Notes under the pieces: model-generated
Told to the model about the DNA's origin: nothing
The model's input: the letters and a program-made list of their open reading frames with translations, nothing else
The model's database searches: none
Position numbers and translations under genes: made by a program
Shown: positions 35,666 through 44,800 of the stretch, in pieces
Numbering within the stretch: the first letter of the stretch is position 1
Layout: every line of letters starts with the position of its first letter
From: Prochloron sp965198675
GTDB lineage: Bacteria > Cyanobacteriota > Cyanobacteriia > Cyanobacteriales > Prochloraceae
Reading direction: 5' to 3'
DNA: 64,000 nt
Assembly: GCA_965198675.1 (NCBI GenBank)
Contig: OZ240666.1
Location: 2,790,001 to 2,854,000 of the forward strand

Positions 35666-35763
35666 ACTGGTCTTCAGTTCCTTTCAGTTTCATTTCGTAG
35701 ACAATCATAGGGATTTTTACCCGAACGCTCCCCTTATTATACCACACCCCGGCGTCGTCATTC

Positions 35764-35826
35764 ATCTCACACCCCTGCTAAGGTATAGCCAGACCTTAGC
35801 AGGTCAAAGATTATGGTGTGAGCCTT
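35764..35826. repeat. CCTGCTAAGGT hairpin repeat with CTCACACC outer arms
   Basis: Outer arms CTCACACC / GGTGTGAG and an inner 11-bp stem at 35775-35803, as at 12642-12672. A related element with arms CCTCACGCC / GGCGTGAG lies at 63824-63870. Confidence 0.75.
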
Positions 35827-36332
35827 CTGCCGACATCTAGGTAATATCAACTATTACGCTTTTGTTCTAACAGATAAGCGAAGGTCGTTGGCTTGCTTCG
35901 CAGGACTCTGAAAGACCCTTTGATTAGCTCCTCTCTGGTAGGTTTCCAGGTTTGAGCAAACCTTCGCCGATAGATTTTAGCTAACAAATGTTGGCTCTCT
36001 CCCAATGCAGTCACTCTCGCGCAGAGGCGCTCCGGCACGGAGAATTAATAAACAGGCGCTTCAAGCGCTCATCCATATCATGTTATTCTCTGCGCCTCTG
36101 TGTCTCTGTGAGCTTCCATTAGAAAGTAACTGCTCTTTGTTCTATTTTGTCAGCTTGGTTATCGCTGTGTTTCCAATATACCTAATTAAAAGCCTTTTGG
36201 CAATACGGGGGGCTCTTGGTCATTGCGGGCAAATGTCTCCACCGTTATCAGCTTTCGTTTCATTCCCGCGTCCTACCCGAATGGTCTCGATAGCGGTATG
36301 CCTGCCCGCCCTCTCCTAGTACCACCTTTGGA
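35827..36332. other. Region with repeats and no convincing gene
   Basis: Holds a MITE-like element at 36019-36117. A minus-strand frame at 35847-36038 lacks family support. The remainder (36118-36332) shows nothing I recognise. Confidence 0.4.
36019..36117. repeat. CGCAGAGGCGC MITE-like repeat, copy 1
   Basis: About 100 bp with ends GCGCAGAGGCGCTCCGGCAC and CTCTGCGCCTCTGTGTCTCT and a conserved core AACAGGCGCTTCAAGCGCTC. The second copy at 44386-44483 interrupts an antitoxin gene. Confidence 0.78.
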
Positions 36333-37107
36333 GAGAGTAACACTAAAATTAGTTTAGACAAGGTAATTGTACCAGCCCAAGCCAGAACAGGTCAACCAGT
36401 GACAGTTGGACCCCAAAAATGGTTCCATGACCACGGTATTGCTAGGGGTGAATTATATAGGGGAGGTTCGGATCCAGATTTATACCAAGGCAGTTTCCAA
36501 GTAATTGAATCCATGGCCATGCTTCCCCGGGAAAACCTGGTCACTGGGGAATATATATTGGAAGCAATCTATCTCAACAGAGAAACGGGGGAAATCTACC
36601 CTATATCTGGGCCAACCGTAACTATTAATATTACTCCTAATGCTCCGGTAATACTGGCTCCAGAATTGGATTTAGTCACTCAGATGAGGATTTTGGCTGG
36701 TGATTTACCCCAAGGAAGAGCAACTCTTGACCATATTTTTGCTGAAATAGGACGAATAAATCAATATGCTCCAGTTCAGGATTATATTTTACAGGCAGAA
36801 CTAGCTTTGGAATACCGACTGAAGCAAGAACCCAACAATGTTGATTTAGCTTACGCTCTTACTTGATCCAGGGTATTACAAGAGGATGTATCTGGGGCGA
36901 TCGCGGCATTGAAAAAAGTCGTTGAGTTAGACTCTCAAAATCCCTACTCTTACGCCTATCTTGCTTTTGTCTATCTTTATGATTGGCAACCGAAAGCAGC
37001 AGAAAAAGCGCTCCAAAGGGCTGGGGAACTTAACCCAGATATCCCGGAAATACAGCGGTGCGACCCACCCCGAATCAGATTCGGGGTGGAAAGCGCACCA
37101 AGACAAT
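36333..37107 (+). pseudogene. Decayed C-terminal copy of the large GT39-type glycosyltransferase
   Basis: It reads KISLDKVIVPAQARTGQPVT, PQKWFHDHGIARGELY, IYLNRETGEIYPISGPTVTI and APELDLVTQMRILAG, parallel to residues about 510-780 of the protein at 38491-40941. About 25 residues are deleted after PVTV. There is an in-frame TGA at 36864 where a Leu codon is expected (YALT-stop-SRVLQ against YAMALARVLQ), and a family-D palindrome (37055-37107) ends the homology. The N-terminal membrane domain is absent. Confidence 0.82.
37055..37107. repeat. Palindrome family D, copy 2
   Basis: GCGGTGCGACCCACCCCGAA is followed by TCAGATTCGGGGTGGAAAGC and GCACCAAGACAAT. Same family as the one inside the intein at 47868-47918, differing in the inner stem with compensating changes. 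Confidence 0.82.
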
Positions 37108-37273
37108 GAGTTTGGCGTGGTACCCATTCAATTTAAAGTATAGCACAAAAAAATCATCTTCCTGGAAATCCTAGGTAAGCAAAGATTTGCATAGGTTTAT
37201 GGTGTTCTGTTGAACCGCTGGCGCAGCGTTTAAAGGCGTAGATGTTTTCCTATTTGTATCATAATTAAGCAAC

Positions 37274-38494
37274 CTAAAGGTGTTGGGCAAAGCGAATAGC
37301 GAAGAGGGCGAGGAGGAGAGAGGAAAATCCCCATAAGGGGTATCGCCAACGAGGATGGTTTTGCAGCAGAAAACCGAGGGCGATGGCTACAGAAACAATC
37401 CCATAGACGTAACGTTCTGCGGATGCGGTTCTGCCAGAAGGAAAGATAATCACCATGCTAAAAAGACCGTAAAGCCAAGGAAGAGAACCCATTATCTTCC
37501 GGGAATGCCATAATAAGAAAATACCGCCGCCAACCATGACAGTATTGATAAAAGGATTCCCTGCTAAAAGCCAGAGTATCACGAATAAAGTGTAAAAGCC
37601 ATAGTCCGTTTTGACTCTACCCAGCTTTCCTCGCCATCGCCACAAGCAATAGCCTATGGCGCAGATGAGGCAAAATAAGGGAAGATGCCATTTTCCCCAA
37701 CCAATGGCAATTTGTGACAGCATTTTCAACCAACCCTGTCCCCAAAAAGCTTGTTCCGGTTGCCATGCTTTTTGGGCTAAGATAAATGCCAGGGGTTCGT
37801 CAAACTGGAACCAGCAATATAAGCTGTAAAGCACCACTCCTGTCCCAGTGAGCAAACTACTAATATAAGCAATAGGACCACGCTTCTGGAGGAAAGCTAT
37901 CATTAAAAATGCGGGTATGAGAGCTAACCCAGGAGCCCGAGTCCCTGTAGCTAATGCATCCCAAAATGCCGCCCAAAAATATTGCTTGTTATCGAAGGTG
38001 TAAAGAGCAGCGGTGCTGCATAATAAAAACAACCCTTCTGTATAAATAACAGTACCGAAGAGAGAAAAAGGACACCAAGCTAAAACAGCAGTTCCCCAGG
38101 GAGCAGCACTGATACCGTGACGTTTTTCTACCCAAGTAAAGAGTACTATTAATGCCCCGAAAAAGGCCAGGTTACTGAGGAGAGTGCCTGCTACTTCAAA
38201 GGGCAACCCCAGATTCATTAATGCCCTTATAGCGAGGGGAAAGAAAGGAAAAAAGGCTACATTATCCCCAAAACTACCCTTCTGGATATCATAGCCTGTA
38301 GTGGCTATTTGCTGGTAATGTAAGCTATCCCAAGCCGAAAATACTCCCCAACCGAATTCAGCTTGAACGCCCCAATCCGGGGCAGGTAGTAAGGGAGCGA
38401 TCGCCAACATGGCAATAATAATTACCATGGGACTCGTGCCCCACATCATACTAACAAATATCAAACCATTTTTCAATCTAGTAATAAGCTTCAT
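37274..38494 (-). CDS. Polytopic mannosyltransferase-like protein (PIG-V/GT-C type)
   Basis: 406 residues with about ten hydrophobic segments. The first loop has WDSLHYQQIATTGYD, then FFPFFPLAIRALMNLGLPFE, a pattern shared with GPI-mannosyltransferase II (PIG-V)-like GT-C enzymes that use lipid-linked sugar donors. Its ATG overlaps the end of the upstream glycosyltransferase gene by 4 bp (ATGA), so the pair is cotranslated. Acceptor and sugar are unknown. Confidence 0.8.
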   Translation of the reverse strand: MKLITRLKNGLIFVSMMWGTSPMVIIIAMLAIAPLLPAPDWGVQAEFGWGVFSAWDSLHYQQIATTGYDIQKGSFGDNVAFFPFFPLAIRALMNLGLPFEVAGTLLSNLAFFGALIVLFTWVEKRHGISAAPWGTAVLAWCPFSLFGTVIYTEGLFLLCSTAALYTFDNKQYFWAAFWDALATGTRAPGLALIPAFLMIAFLQKRGPIAYISSLLTGTGVVLYSLYCWFQFDEPLAFILAQKAWQPEQAFWGQGWLKMLSQIAIGWGKWHLPLFCLICAIGYCLWRWRGKLGRVKTDYGFYTLFVILWLLAGNPFINTVMVGGGIFLLWHSRKIMGSLPWLYGLFSMVIIFPSGRTASAERYVYGIVSVAIALGFLLQNHPRWRYPLWGFSSLLLALFAIRFAQHL

Positions 38495-40941
38495 ATATTG
38501 CTAAAATCCACCTGAGAAAGATAATACCATGCTTGAATCAATTTACCTTGCATTACAGCGGCTATCCCACTTAGAGCTTGCAATACTGGTAGGTCTGGAT
38601 TAATTTCCAGAGCTGGTTTGAGTACTTGCTCTGCTTGTTTTCCTTGCCAGTCATAGAGATAAACAAAGGCGAGATAGGCGTAATTATAGGGGTTATTCTT
38701 ATCTAATTCAATCCCTTGTTCAAAAGCAGCGATCGCCCCTTCAACATCTTGTTGCAAGACTCGTGCTAAAGCCATAGCATAAACCCAGTTCAATTTTTCC
38801 TGCTCATCTCTATCTTGCTCTTGTTCTAACCGATAAGCTAAGGTCAATTCTGCTTGTTGTAAATAATCTTGAATGGCGTCGTATTGGTTAATTCTAGCTA
38901 TTTGGGCAAAAATTGGTTCCAATCCTTCCCTACCTTGGGCTAAACCTGGGGCAACTGTGCGCAGTTGGGTAACTAAATCTAATTCAGGAGCTGGTACAAT
39001 GGGGGCATTTGGCTCTATAGTCAAGGTAACGGATGGTGCAATAATGGGATAGATTTCTCCTGTTTCCCAGTTGAGATAAGTTGCTGCTAACTGATAGTTT
39101 CCCGCAGCCACATCAAAACCAGGAAGCATTGCGGTTCTTTCTCTCACTTGAAAACTACCATTATCCCCATCCCCTGGTAACTGTTTCAATCTTCCCATCC
39201 CAATACCATGATCGTGCAACCAGAAAGAAGTGCCATTTTCCTGCTGCCAAGTTAAGATTACCAAACCGGATGCCAATTGTGACCAAGAACCTGACCACTG
39301 ATAGGTAACGGGTACCGGTACTCCGGGACTCACTTTCTCTGGTACTGTAACCTTATTTAATTGCACAAGAATAGGGTTGTCGGCAATAGGTTCTACCTCA
39401 ACAGCAGGTTGGCGACGATGGTAAAGTTGTAATGTACTCTCGTCAGGAAGAGGCCAACTTTTGTGTAAGCTAAAATCCTCTCCTTGCTGGATAGCCTCTA
39501 CTATAGCTGTTTGGGAGGAAGGTACGGAACCTTGATCCCCAGTTTTGGTCAGAAACCAATCCAGGGATCGCCCGTCTTGTTTCACCTCATGGTCTCTAAC
39601 TCCCACTTGTCGCCCGTATACTTGAAAATTAGCTAAACTACCGTAGAAGGAGAAATTGTGTTGATTAATTGCACCGGTAGAAGGTAAAACCCCGAGAGTA
39701 GTTCTCAGATAAGGAGAAGTAGCAATAATTTCAGCAATTACTTCCTGGTGAGGTAATTTTGCTCCTAAATAAGGATAGCGACGTCCATGAGGGCTGAGAA
39801 CGTTGGTGAGAATTTCTCCCCGGAGAGGAAATAAATTCAAGACCATCAACAGGAATGCTAAACCTAGAGTACCCCAACGAATACTTTGACGCCAAGGACC
39901 GCCCCAAGACAACAACCCAACTGCCATTAATAAGGATAGCACTGGTAAGAGGGGCAAAATATAGCGAGGGTCTTTATTCAGATTGAGGGAGGAGAGGAAA
40001 TAGCCTCCGAGGAGAAAAACAGCTAACCATGTCCAGGATTTTTTGGGGTATGTTGGCGAATGGCGGTAATATAAGAGCAATGCGACAATGGGCACGAGCA
40101 AGAGGGGCCAGGAAATAAGAGTAGGTAGAATCTTGCCATAGTAAGTCCAAGCGTCCAGAGTATGAAGAGCAGGATCTCCTTCAATAATGGCAGAATCAAT
40201 GGTTGCTCGCTTTCCCGCAGTGAAAATTAGGAGCCAATTAGTTCGATACCACGGACCCCAGATAAATAGTGATAAGAAGCAACCCACCAGTAGCTGGAGC
40301 AAAGCTTTCCCCTTGCGCTGTCCCAGGTTAACAAGGAATACCCACAGCCATGGTAAAAACAAAAAGAGCAATACGGTTTGTTTTACCATTAAAGCCACAC
40401 CGAGGGAAAGACCAAATGCAATACCTCTGAACCAACCCCCTTTAAAGTACCACAGAGTGAGCAACCAGAAACTCAGGGCTACTACTGCTGCAACGGGATA
40501 GTCTAGTAAATAGATTAAACGATAATGACTGAGAGCGGGCAATAATTGACAGATACCCGCAGCCCACAACCCTATCTCGGAACTAAATAATACTGCTCCC
40601 AAGCCATAGACTGAGATAAGTAAAATGCCCTGAAAGAGCAATAGTACCAGAGTAGCTGCGTCTTCGCTGGTGCCGAATAGATTTAAAAAAGGAGCCGTAG
40701 CTATATAGGTGAGAGGGGGTATTTTGGTGGACAGGAGCCAAAAATGCCGCCACCACTCTCCACTCAACCACTGAGGTGCTTGTAAAGCGTGCCAGTAGTT
40801 CATTGCTCCGTTGAGATAATCGGCAGGATCCCAAGCAGGAACGGAGCGATCCAAGGCACACCAGAGGCGATCGCCCAATGCTCCCACCAACCAAATAATA
40901 CCCAGGTAAAGAATGTGTTTTTTGGACAATGTTCTCTTCAT
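38491..40941 (-). CDS. GT39/ArnT-like glycosyltransferase with C-terminal TPR region
   Basis: The 816-residue protein has an N-terminal GT-C membrane domain (about 1-380, roughly eleven helices) with the early acidic loop VPAWDPADYLNGAMNYWHAL. A periplasmic beta-rich region follows (about 520-640: TVPEKVSPGVPVPVTYQWSG, YLNWETGEIYPIIAPSVTLT). The C-terminal TPR-like region (about 670-810) has ARVLQQDVEGAIAAFEQGIE and NPYNYAYLAFVYLYDWQ. It is expected to transfer sugars from polyprenyl-phosphate carriers to lipids or proteins at the outer face of the membrane. The TPR part may bind partners. It is translationally coupled to the next gene; a decayed C-terminal copy lies at 36333. Confidence 0.85.
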   Translation of the reverse strand: MKRTLSKKHILYLGIIWLVGALGDRLWCALDRSVPAWDPADYLNGAMNYWHALQAPQWLSGEWWRHFWLLSTKIPPLTYIATAPFLNLFGTSEDAATLVLLLFQGILLISVYGLGAVLFSSEIGLWAAGICQLLPALSHYRLIYLLDYPVAAVVALSFWLLTLWYFKGGWFRGIAFGLSLGVALMVKQTVLLFLFLPWLWVFLVNLGQRKGKALLQLLVGCFLSLFIWGPWYRTNWLLIFTAGKRATIDSAIIEGDPALHTLDAWTYYGKILPTLISWPLLLVPIVALLLYYRHSPTYPKKSWTWLAVFLLGGYFLSSLNLNKDPRYILPLLPVLSLLMAVGLLSWGGPWRQSIRWGTLGLAFLLMVLNLFPLRGEILTNVLSPHGRRYPYLGAKLPHQEVIAEIIATSPYLRTTLGVLPSTGAINQHNFSFYGSLANFQVYGRQVGVRDHEVKQDGRSLDWFLTKTGDQGSVPSSQTAIVEAIQQGEDFSLHKSWPLPDESTLQLYHRRQPAVEVEPIADNPILVQLNKVTVPEKVSPGVPVPVTYQWSGSWSQLASGLVILTWQQENGTSFWLHDHGIGMGRLKQLPGDGDNGSFQVRERTAMLPGFDVAAGNYQLAATYLNWETGEIYPIIAPSVTLTIEPNAPIVPAPELDLVTQLRTVAPGLAQGREGLEPIFAQIARINQYDAIQDYLQQAELTLAYRLEQEQDRDEQEKLNWVYAMALARVLQQDVEGAIAAFEQGIELDKNNPYNYAYLAFVYLYDWQGKQAEQVLKPALEINPDLPVLQALSGIAAVMQGKLIQAWYYLSQVDFSNI

Positions 40942-40969
40942 AAGATGAGCAAAATCTATATTATCAATT

Positions 40970-42142
40970 TTATCTATACTGGAGCAAGTAAGATTCTTTT
41001 AAGAATTGTGGCTCAATTTGGCGTTCCCGTGGAAGATAGATAGCAACTGGGATTCCTATCTCATGCAAGTAGCGACACATTACTGGTTCTACCGTAGACC
41101 AGTCCAAGTTGCCCAATCCACAACCTAAAGCTGGCATTGCTAAAGACTGGATTCCCTCTTGTTTAAAGTTGTTCCTCAGCCAATCCAATCCCTCTTTAAT
41201 ATCATCTAGACGGGAATTATCTCGCCATTTTCGCTTGGTGGCGAAGAGCAAGAACCACTTGGTGGAATTGGGAGTTGAAAGAGGAAGGCTAAGGTCTGCC
41301 AGTTCTTCATCCAAGGAAGCTTCCCGTTTATAAACATAGGGTTTGGTTGCAGTAATTTGTTTATTTCGACAGGCATCTTGATAGACAACGTATACATCAG
41401 GAAATTGATACTTTGCCCTGGAAGCCAACCCTTTTCCCATTATGCCTTGAAGATTGACGCTAATGGTTAAGGTCTGCATATTAGAGAAAAACATATCTCC
41501 ATCTATCAGGGAGATATTGGTTCCAATACGAGTAGAAGATCGGGGCTGGAAGAACATATGGGACTCAGGAATTACGGGGATTTTCACTGGACCAATAATT
41601 GACTCAACTCGCTCCCTGGTTGTGTCATCGGCGACAAAGATTGAATGGATCAGTTCTGGTTTGACCCGCTCCCGAATCAAGCATTCAGTCATAATCTTTC
41701 TTTTGGACCTGTCAAAAGAATTCCACCAATCATCTTGAATGACTTTCCATTGCGCTTTAATTACTTTCAAACCTTCTGAATAAGACAAAAATTGAGTGGT
41801 AGCATTTGCTGCATTTCCATCTGTAATTATAACATCTTTTTCACTCAGAATCGATGGTTTTACTTCAAGAATGGCAATATCTCTCTTATTCTTTTCATGA
41901 ACCACTCGATACATCATGGGATTACGGGGCTGAAAATATAAGTTAGCATACTCCCACAAACTATCATGGTTGGGTGTAGTCTTTCCCTTGCGCATATTGA
42001 CGATATCACTATCATAGATGGAGGTAAAAGAAACTTTCTGCTCTTCAACTTGTTGATGGGATAAAATTCCTTGTTCAAGAATGGAAGGTAAATTCTCGAT
42101 ATGGGTGATGTAGTAGAGGCTTTTGATAAATTGTTGTTTCAT
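40970..42142 (-). CDS. DarT-DarG fusion: DNA ADP-ribosyltransferase joined to a macrodomain
   Basis: The first about 205 of 390 residues match DarT (DUF4433), which ADP-ribosylates thymidine in single-stranded DNA. They include YYITHIENLPSILEQGILSH with the NAD-site His14, a Tyr/Arg-rich NLYFQPRNPMMYRV, and the catalytic-type Glu153 in MTECLIRERV. Residues about 213-390 match the DarG macrodomain that removes the mark: LIDGDMFFSNMQTLTISVNL, QGIMGKGLASRAKYQFPDVY, FATKRKWRDNSRLDDI and LAMPALGCGLGNLDW. In described systems these are two adjacent genes; here they are one frame with no stop or start between them. The DarG C-terminal DarT-binding domain is not apparent. Confidence 0.88.
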   Translation of the reverse strand: MKQQFIKSLYYITHIENLPSILEQGILSHQQVEEQKVSFTSIYDSDIVNMRKGKTTPNHDSLWEYANLYFQPRNPMMYRVVHEKNKRDIAILEVKPSILSEKDVIITDGNAANATTQFLSYSEGLKVIKAQWKVIQDDWWNSFDRSKRKIMTECLIRERVKPELIHSIFVADDTTRERVESIIGPVKIPVIPESHMFFQPRSSTRIGTNISLIDGDMFFSNMQTLTISVNLQGIMGKGLASRAKYQFPDVYVVYQDACRNKQITATKPYVYKREASLDEELADLSLPLSTPNSTKWFLLFATKRKWRDNSRLDDIKEGLDWLRNNFKQEGIQSLAMPALGCGLGNLDWSTVEPVMCRYLHEIGIPVAIYLPRERQIEPQFLKESYLLQYR

Positions 42143-42393
42143 AATAAGGAAAGAAAATGAAGATAAGTTTCACGCAGAGACACAGGTAGCCGCTCGGAGA
42201 CTCGCTCCAGCGCAGAGAGGAGGAAGAGTTTAATTGCACTAGTAGGATTTTTCAAGGTGTAATAATTAAACCAGTTTCATTCATTCTCCCTCTTCCTCCC
42301 CCCTTTTGCGTCTTTGCCCTCGCCATCGCGGATGCCGAGGGCGAAACCTTCTTATATTGGCAAGGTGGGCAAAAAGTGTCCTACGGTAGCTTG

Positions 42394-43890
42394 TCACTGC
42401 AAACGATTGGTATATTCCTGCAAATCAACTACCACCTTATTAGATAGCAAATAAGCTCCCAACAAATTGGGAAAAGCCATAAAGAAGAGCATACCATCAC
42501 TGAACTCGATAACTGCTCCCGGGTTGGCAACGGAACCAATGAAGATGGCAATCAAGAACAAGACTTTGTAAACAATCGCACTACCTTCCCCGAAGGTTGC
42601 ACCGAAGAGATAATCCCAACATTTTTCCCCATAGTAACTCCAGGATATCATGGTGGAAACAGCAAAGAAGAAAACGGAAAGGGCTAAAAGAAGGGGAAAC
42701 CACTCAATCACCGACCCATAAGCTTGAGAAGTTAGGGCTGCACCCTCAAGTTCTTTTGGTGCATTTTGATACACTCCAGTAATCACAATTACCAAAGCAG
42801 TCATATTACAAACAATCACCGTATCGATAAAGGGTTCCAGGAGAGCTACCAAACCCTCTTTAATGGGTTCATCGGTTCGGGCTGCTGAGTGAGCAATGGC
42901 TGCTGAACCAATTCCTGCTTCGTTGGAGAAGGTAGAGCGCCGCAAACCCTGAACCATGACTCCAATAAAGCCCCCCAACCCTGCTTTTAGGGAGAAAGCT
43001 CCCGCGAAAATAGTCCCAATGGCTCCGGGAATATCAGTATAATTAGTCCAAATAATCCAGAGAGAAGCCAGAACATAGAGGACACACATTACAGGAACAA
43101 CAGTTCCCGCAACTTGACCAATTCTCCGGATACCCCCAATAATCACCGTTCCCACCAAAAAAGCGAGAATGAGACCATAGAGCCAACCTCGTCCTGCAAA
43201 TAAAGGTATCACCTGAGCTACAGCTCCAAAAGACTGGTTCGCTTGAAACATATTGCCTCCCCCAAAGGCACCGAAAATGCAGAAGATAGAGAATAAAATA
43301 GCCAGAACCCGACCAAGTTGCCCCAAACCGATTTCTGCCAAACCCCGAGAGAGAAAATACATCGGTCCCCCGGAAATGCTACCATCCTTTTTAACGATGC
43401 GATATTTTTGTGCCAGAGTACACTCCACAAACTTACTGGTCATTCCCAACAAGCCACCCAGAGTCATCCAAACTGTAGCCCCGGGTCCCCCTACGGTGAC
43501 GGCGATGGCCACTCCCGCAATATTTCCCAGCCCCACCGTGGCTGAGAGAGCTGCTGCCAGGGCTTGGAAATGGGACACTTCCCCTGGTGCATTGGGATCG
43601 TCATGTTTCCCCCGCACCAGATCCAGAGCATGTCCTAACATGCGGAAATTGACAAACTTCATCTGGATGGTGAAAAATATGGCTGCGAAGAGCAACCACA
43701 GTACAATGAGGGGAAAACCACCGATACTAAAAAAGAGAACGGCAAAGACAGCTTTCGCTAATTGAGAAAAAACAGCATCGATACCATTTAAGAAAGCATT
43801 ACCCTGCTGCCCCTCTGTGGCCAACACAATAGTGGGTAGAGAGCAAAAAAGGAGAACGTATAACCAAAGTCGCTTCATGGACTGCCTCAT
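42394..43890 (-). CDS. AGCS-family sodium:alanine/glycine symporter
   Basis: The 498-residue inner-membrane symporter imports small neutral amino acids with sodium. Family motifs include ATVGLGNIAGVAIAVTVGGP, GATVWMTLGGLLGMTSKFVE and later FSNEAGIGSAAIAHSAARTD. The N-terminal extra hydrophobic segment (LWLYVLLFCSLPTIVLATEG) resembles the signal-like leader often seen in cyanobacterial and plant-symbiont members. The start may be M1 or M5. Looks intact. Confidence 0.92.
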   Translation of the reverse strand: MRQSMKRLWLYVLLFCSLPTIVLATEGQQGNAFLNGIDAVFSQLAKAVFAVLFFSIGGFPLIVLWLLFAAIFFTIQMKFVNFRMLGHALDLVRGKHDDPNAPGEVSHFQALAAALSATVGLGNIAGVAIAVTVGGPGATVWMTLGGLLGMTSKFVECTLAQKYRIVKKDGSISGGPMYFLSRGLAEIGLGQLGRVLAILFSIFCIFGAFGGGNMFQANQSFGAVAQVIPLFAGRGWLYGLILAFLVGTVIIGGIRRIGQVAGTVVPVMCVLYVLASLWIIWTNYTDIPGAIGTIFAGAFSLKAGLGGFIGVMVQGLRRSTFSNEAGIGSAAIAHSAARTDEPIKEGLVALLEPFIDTVIVCNMTALVIVITGVYQNAPKELEGAALTSQAYGSVIEWFPLLLALSVFFFAVSTMISWSYYGEKCWDYLFGATFGEGSAIVYKVLFLIAIFIGSVANPGAVIEFSDGMLFFMAFPNLLGAYLLSNKVVVDLQEYTNRLQ

Positions 43891-43951
43891 AATTAATTCA
43901 GCAGCATCTTACCACTTATTGCGTACTAAATACCTCTACACTGGTTACTGG

Positions 43952-44218
43952 TTACTGGTACGTGCTCTCACCTTGAGGGTTTAAAGTCTGGTCAGATATT
44001 TCACTTTCTCTCTGTTCCTTTTCCCTTCGTTCTTCACAATCCATAAAAAAAGCTACTGCTTCTAAAATAGGCAACTTATCAGCAAAAATTTCAGTAACCA
44101 ACTCGTCAAGGCTAATTTCGTCCCTTGCAGCAAGTCGCTCTAATCCCTCTTTCAAATACTTAGGAATACGAAGAGTGCATGTACATAATTCTAAATCGTC
44201 CATTGTTAAATTCTCCAC
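43952..44218 (-). CDS. Small ribbon-helix-helix-like protein
   Basis: 88 residues. ELCTCTLRIPKYLKEGLERL and AARDEISLDELVTEIFADKL fit a beta strand followed by two helices, as in CopG/Arc-type DNA-binding antitoxins. The C-terminal part is charged. No toxin gene is adjacent, so a toxin-antitoxin role is unproven. The stop region abuts a TACGTGCT/heptamer remnant at 43941-43957. Confidence 0.6.
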   Translation of the reverse strand: MENLTMDDLELCTCTLRIPKYLKEGLERLAARDEISLDELVTEIFADKLPILEAVAFFMDCEERREKEQRESEISDQTLNPQGESTYQ

Positions 44219-44272
44219 AGTTTTGATTTTCCATTATATATAGATTTGGTTTCGCTGGTGCTCTGTACAACT

Positions 44273-44651
44273 CTAGAGCAATTCAGCATAAAGTCTGAGT
44301 TGTGCCACAGTCTGAGCAAGTCTCTGTCTATCAATTTCCCGCTTATACGCCATCAGCTCATCAAAGCGAATCCGGCGATCTGTGCGCGCAGAGGCGCGGA
44401 GGCACGGAGGATTAGTAAACAGGCGTTTGAAGCGCTCATCCATACCGTGCTATCTTCTGCGCTACCGGAGTTCTGTGAGCTTCTTTTCCGACTTTTCGGT
44501 ACGGAATCTTGCCATCATCAATCAGACTAATCAAGAACGGACGGGACACATTTAAAATGTCTACTGCATGCTGAGTCGTTAACTCAGCATGTACGGGTAT
44601 CAAAGTGACCCCATTTCCACTAACCATAAATTCAGCGATCGCCATAGCCAT
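44273..44651 (-). pseudogene. Excisionase-type HTH antitoxin, split by a MITE
   Basis: From MAMAIAEFMVSGNGVTLIPV the frame has an AbrB/excisionase-like helix-turn-helix, LTTQHAVDILNVSRPFLISL and IDDGKIPYRKVGK. It is then interrupted by a 98-bp MITE (44386-44483). On the far side the sequence resumes with TDRRIRFDELMAYKREIDRQ and ends AQLRLYAELL-stop at 44273, as in intact antitoxins of this type. No toxin gene follows directly. The inserted copy truncates the protein (EAHRTPVAQKIARYG tail). Confidence 0.78.
44386..44483. repeat. CGCAGAGGCGC MITE-like repeat, copy 2
   Basis: Ends GCGCAGAGGCGCGGAGGCAC and, after a degraded right arm, TTCTGTGAGC. The core AACAGGCGTTTGAAGCGCTC matches copy 1. 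Confidence 0.8.
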
Positions 44652-44800
44652 ATTTCCTTTCCACATTGCCTGTCTACTACTTGGTATTGTACCTGACAGG
44701 GGTATTCTTATTTCGATATGGCAATAAAATCTCCCGAGCTGCATGATAAGATATTATGTGATATGATATCACAATATTGCGCCCCCCTGCCCTCTTAAAA

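Larger units (their letters stand above)
34302..35708 (-). pseudogene. tnpB: tnpB with several palindrome insertions
   Basis: The start MIVYEMKLKGTEDQY at 35708 is followed by a long composite family-A palindrome (35592-35665). Then come AIRTGRFVRNSIIRAWIDGE and the body with GLDVGLNHFYTDSHG (RuvC Asp). A second family-A palindrome (34813-34856) separates CKLALRVI from VAIEDLRVRNMVKNHSLAKS. The zinc ribbon (CSSCSQKV, CPYCGYQ) and DRDENAAINIL follow. A CCTGCTC palindrome (34433-34467) lies in the tail, and the frame then runs through the right end to 34302. All motifs survive, but the frame changes at 34793-34811. Confidence 0.78.
34328..35708 (-). mobile_element. TnpB element of a second family (copy 4)
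   Basis: The tnpB here is divergent from copies 1-3. The right end (34370-34328) has GGGAATCCCCCGCTATACCC and GTAGGGTTAGCGGCGGG, then AGGATGTCAA. It inserted directly at the end of the secreted-protein gene. By analogy the guide would be TCGTCACTGTCTTTTC from 34327 downward (inference). The left boundary was not resolved; a CCTGCTAAGGT hairpin lies just outside at 35764-35826. Confidence 0.65.

Noticed and set aside
35847..36038. Minus-strand 63-codon frame as a gene
   Set aside because: No family signal and it runs into a MITE-like repeat; start and end are not convincing.
43253..43765. Plus-strand 170-codon frame inside the AGCS symporter gene
   Set aside because: It is antisense to a clearly conserved gene and has a Pro/Arg-rich composition typical of shadow frames.
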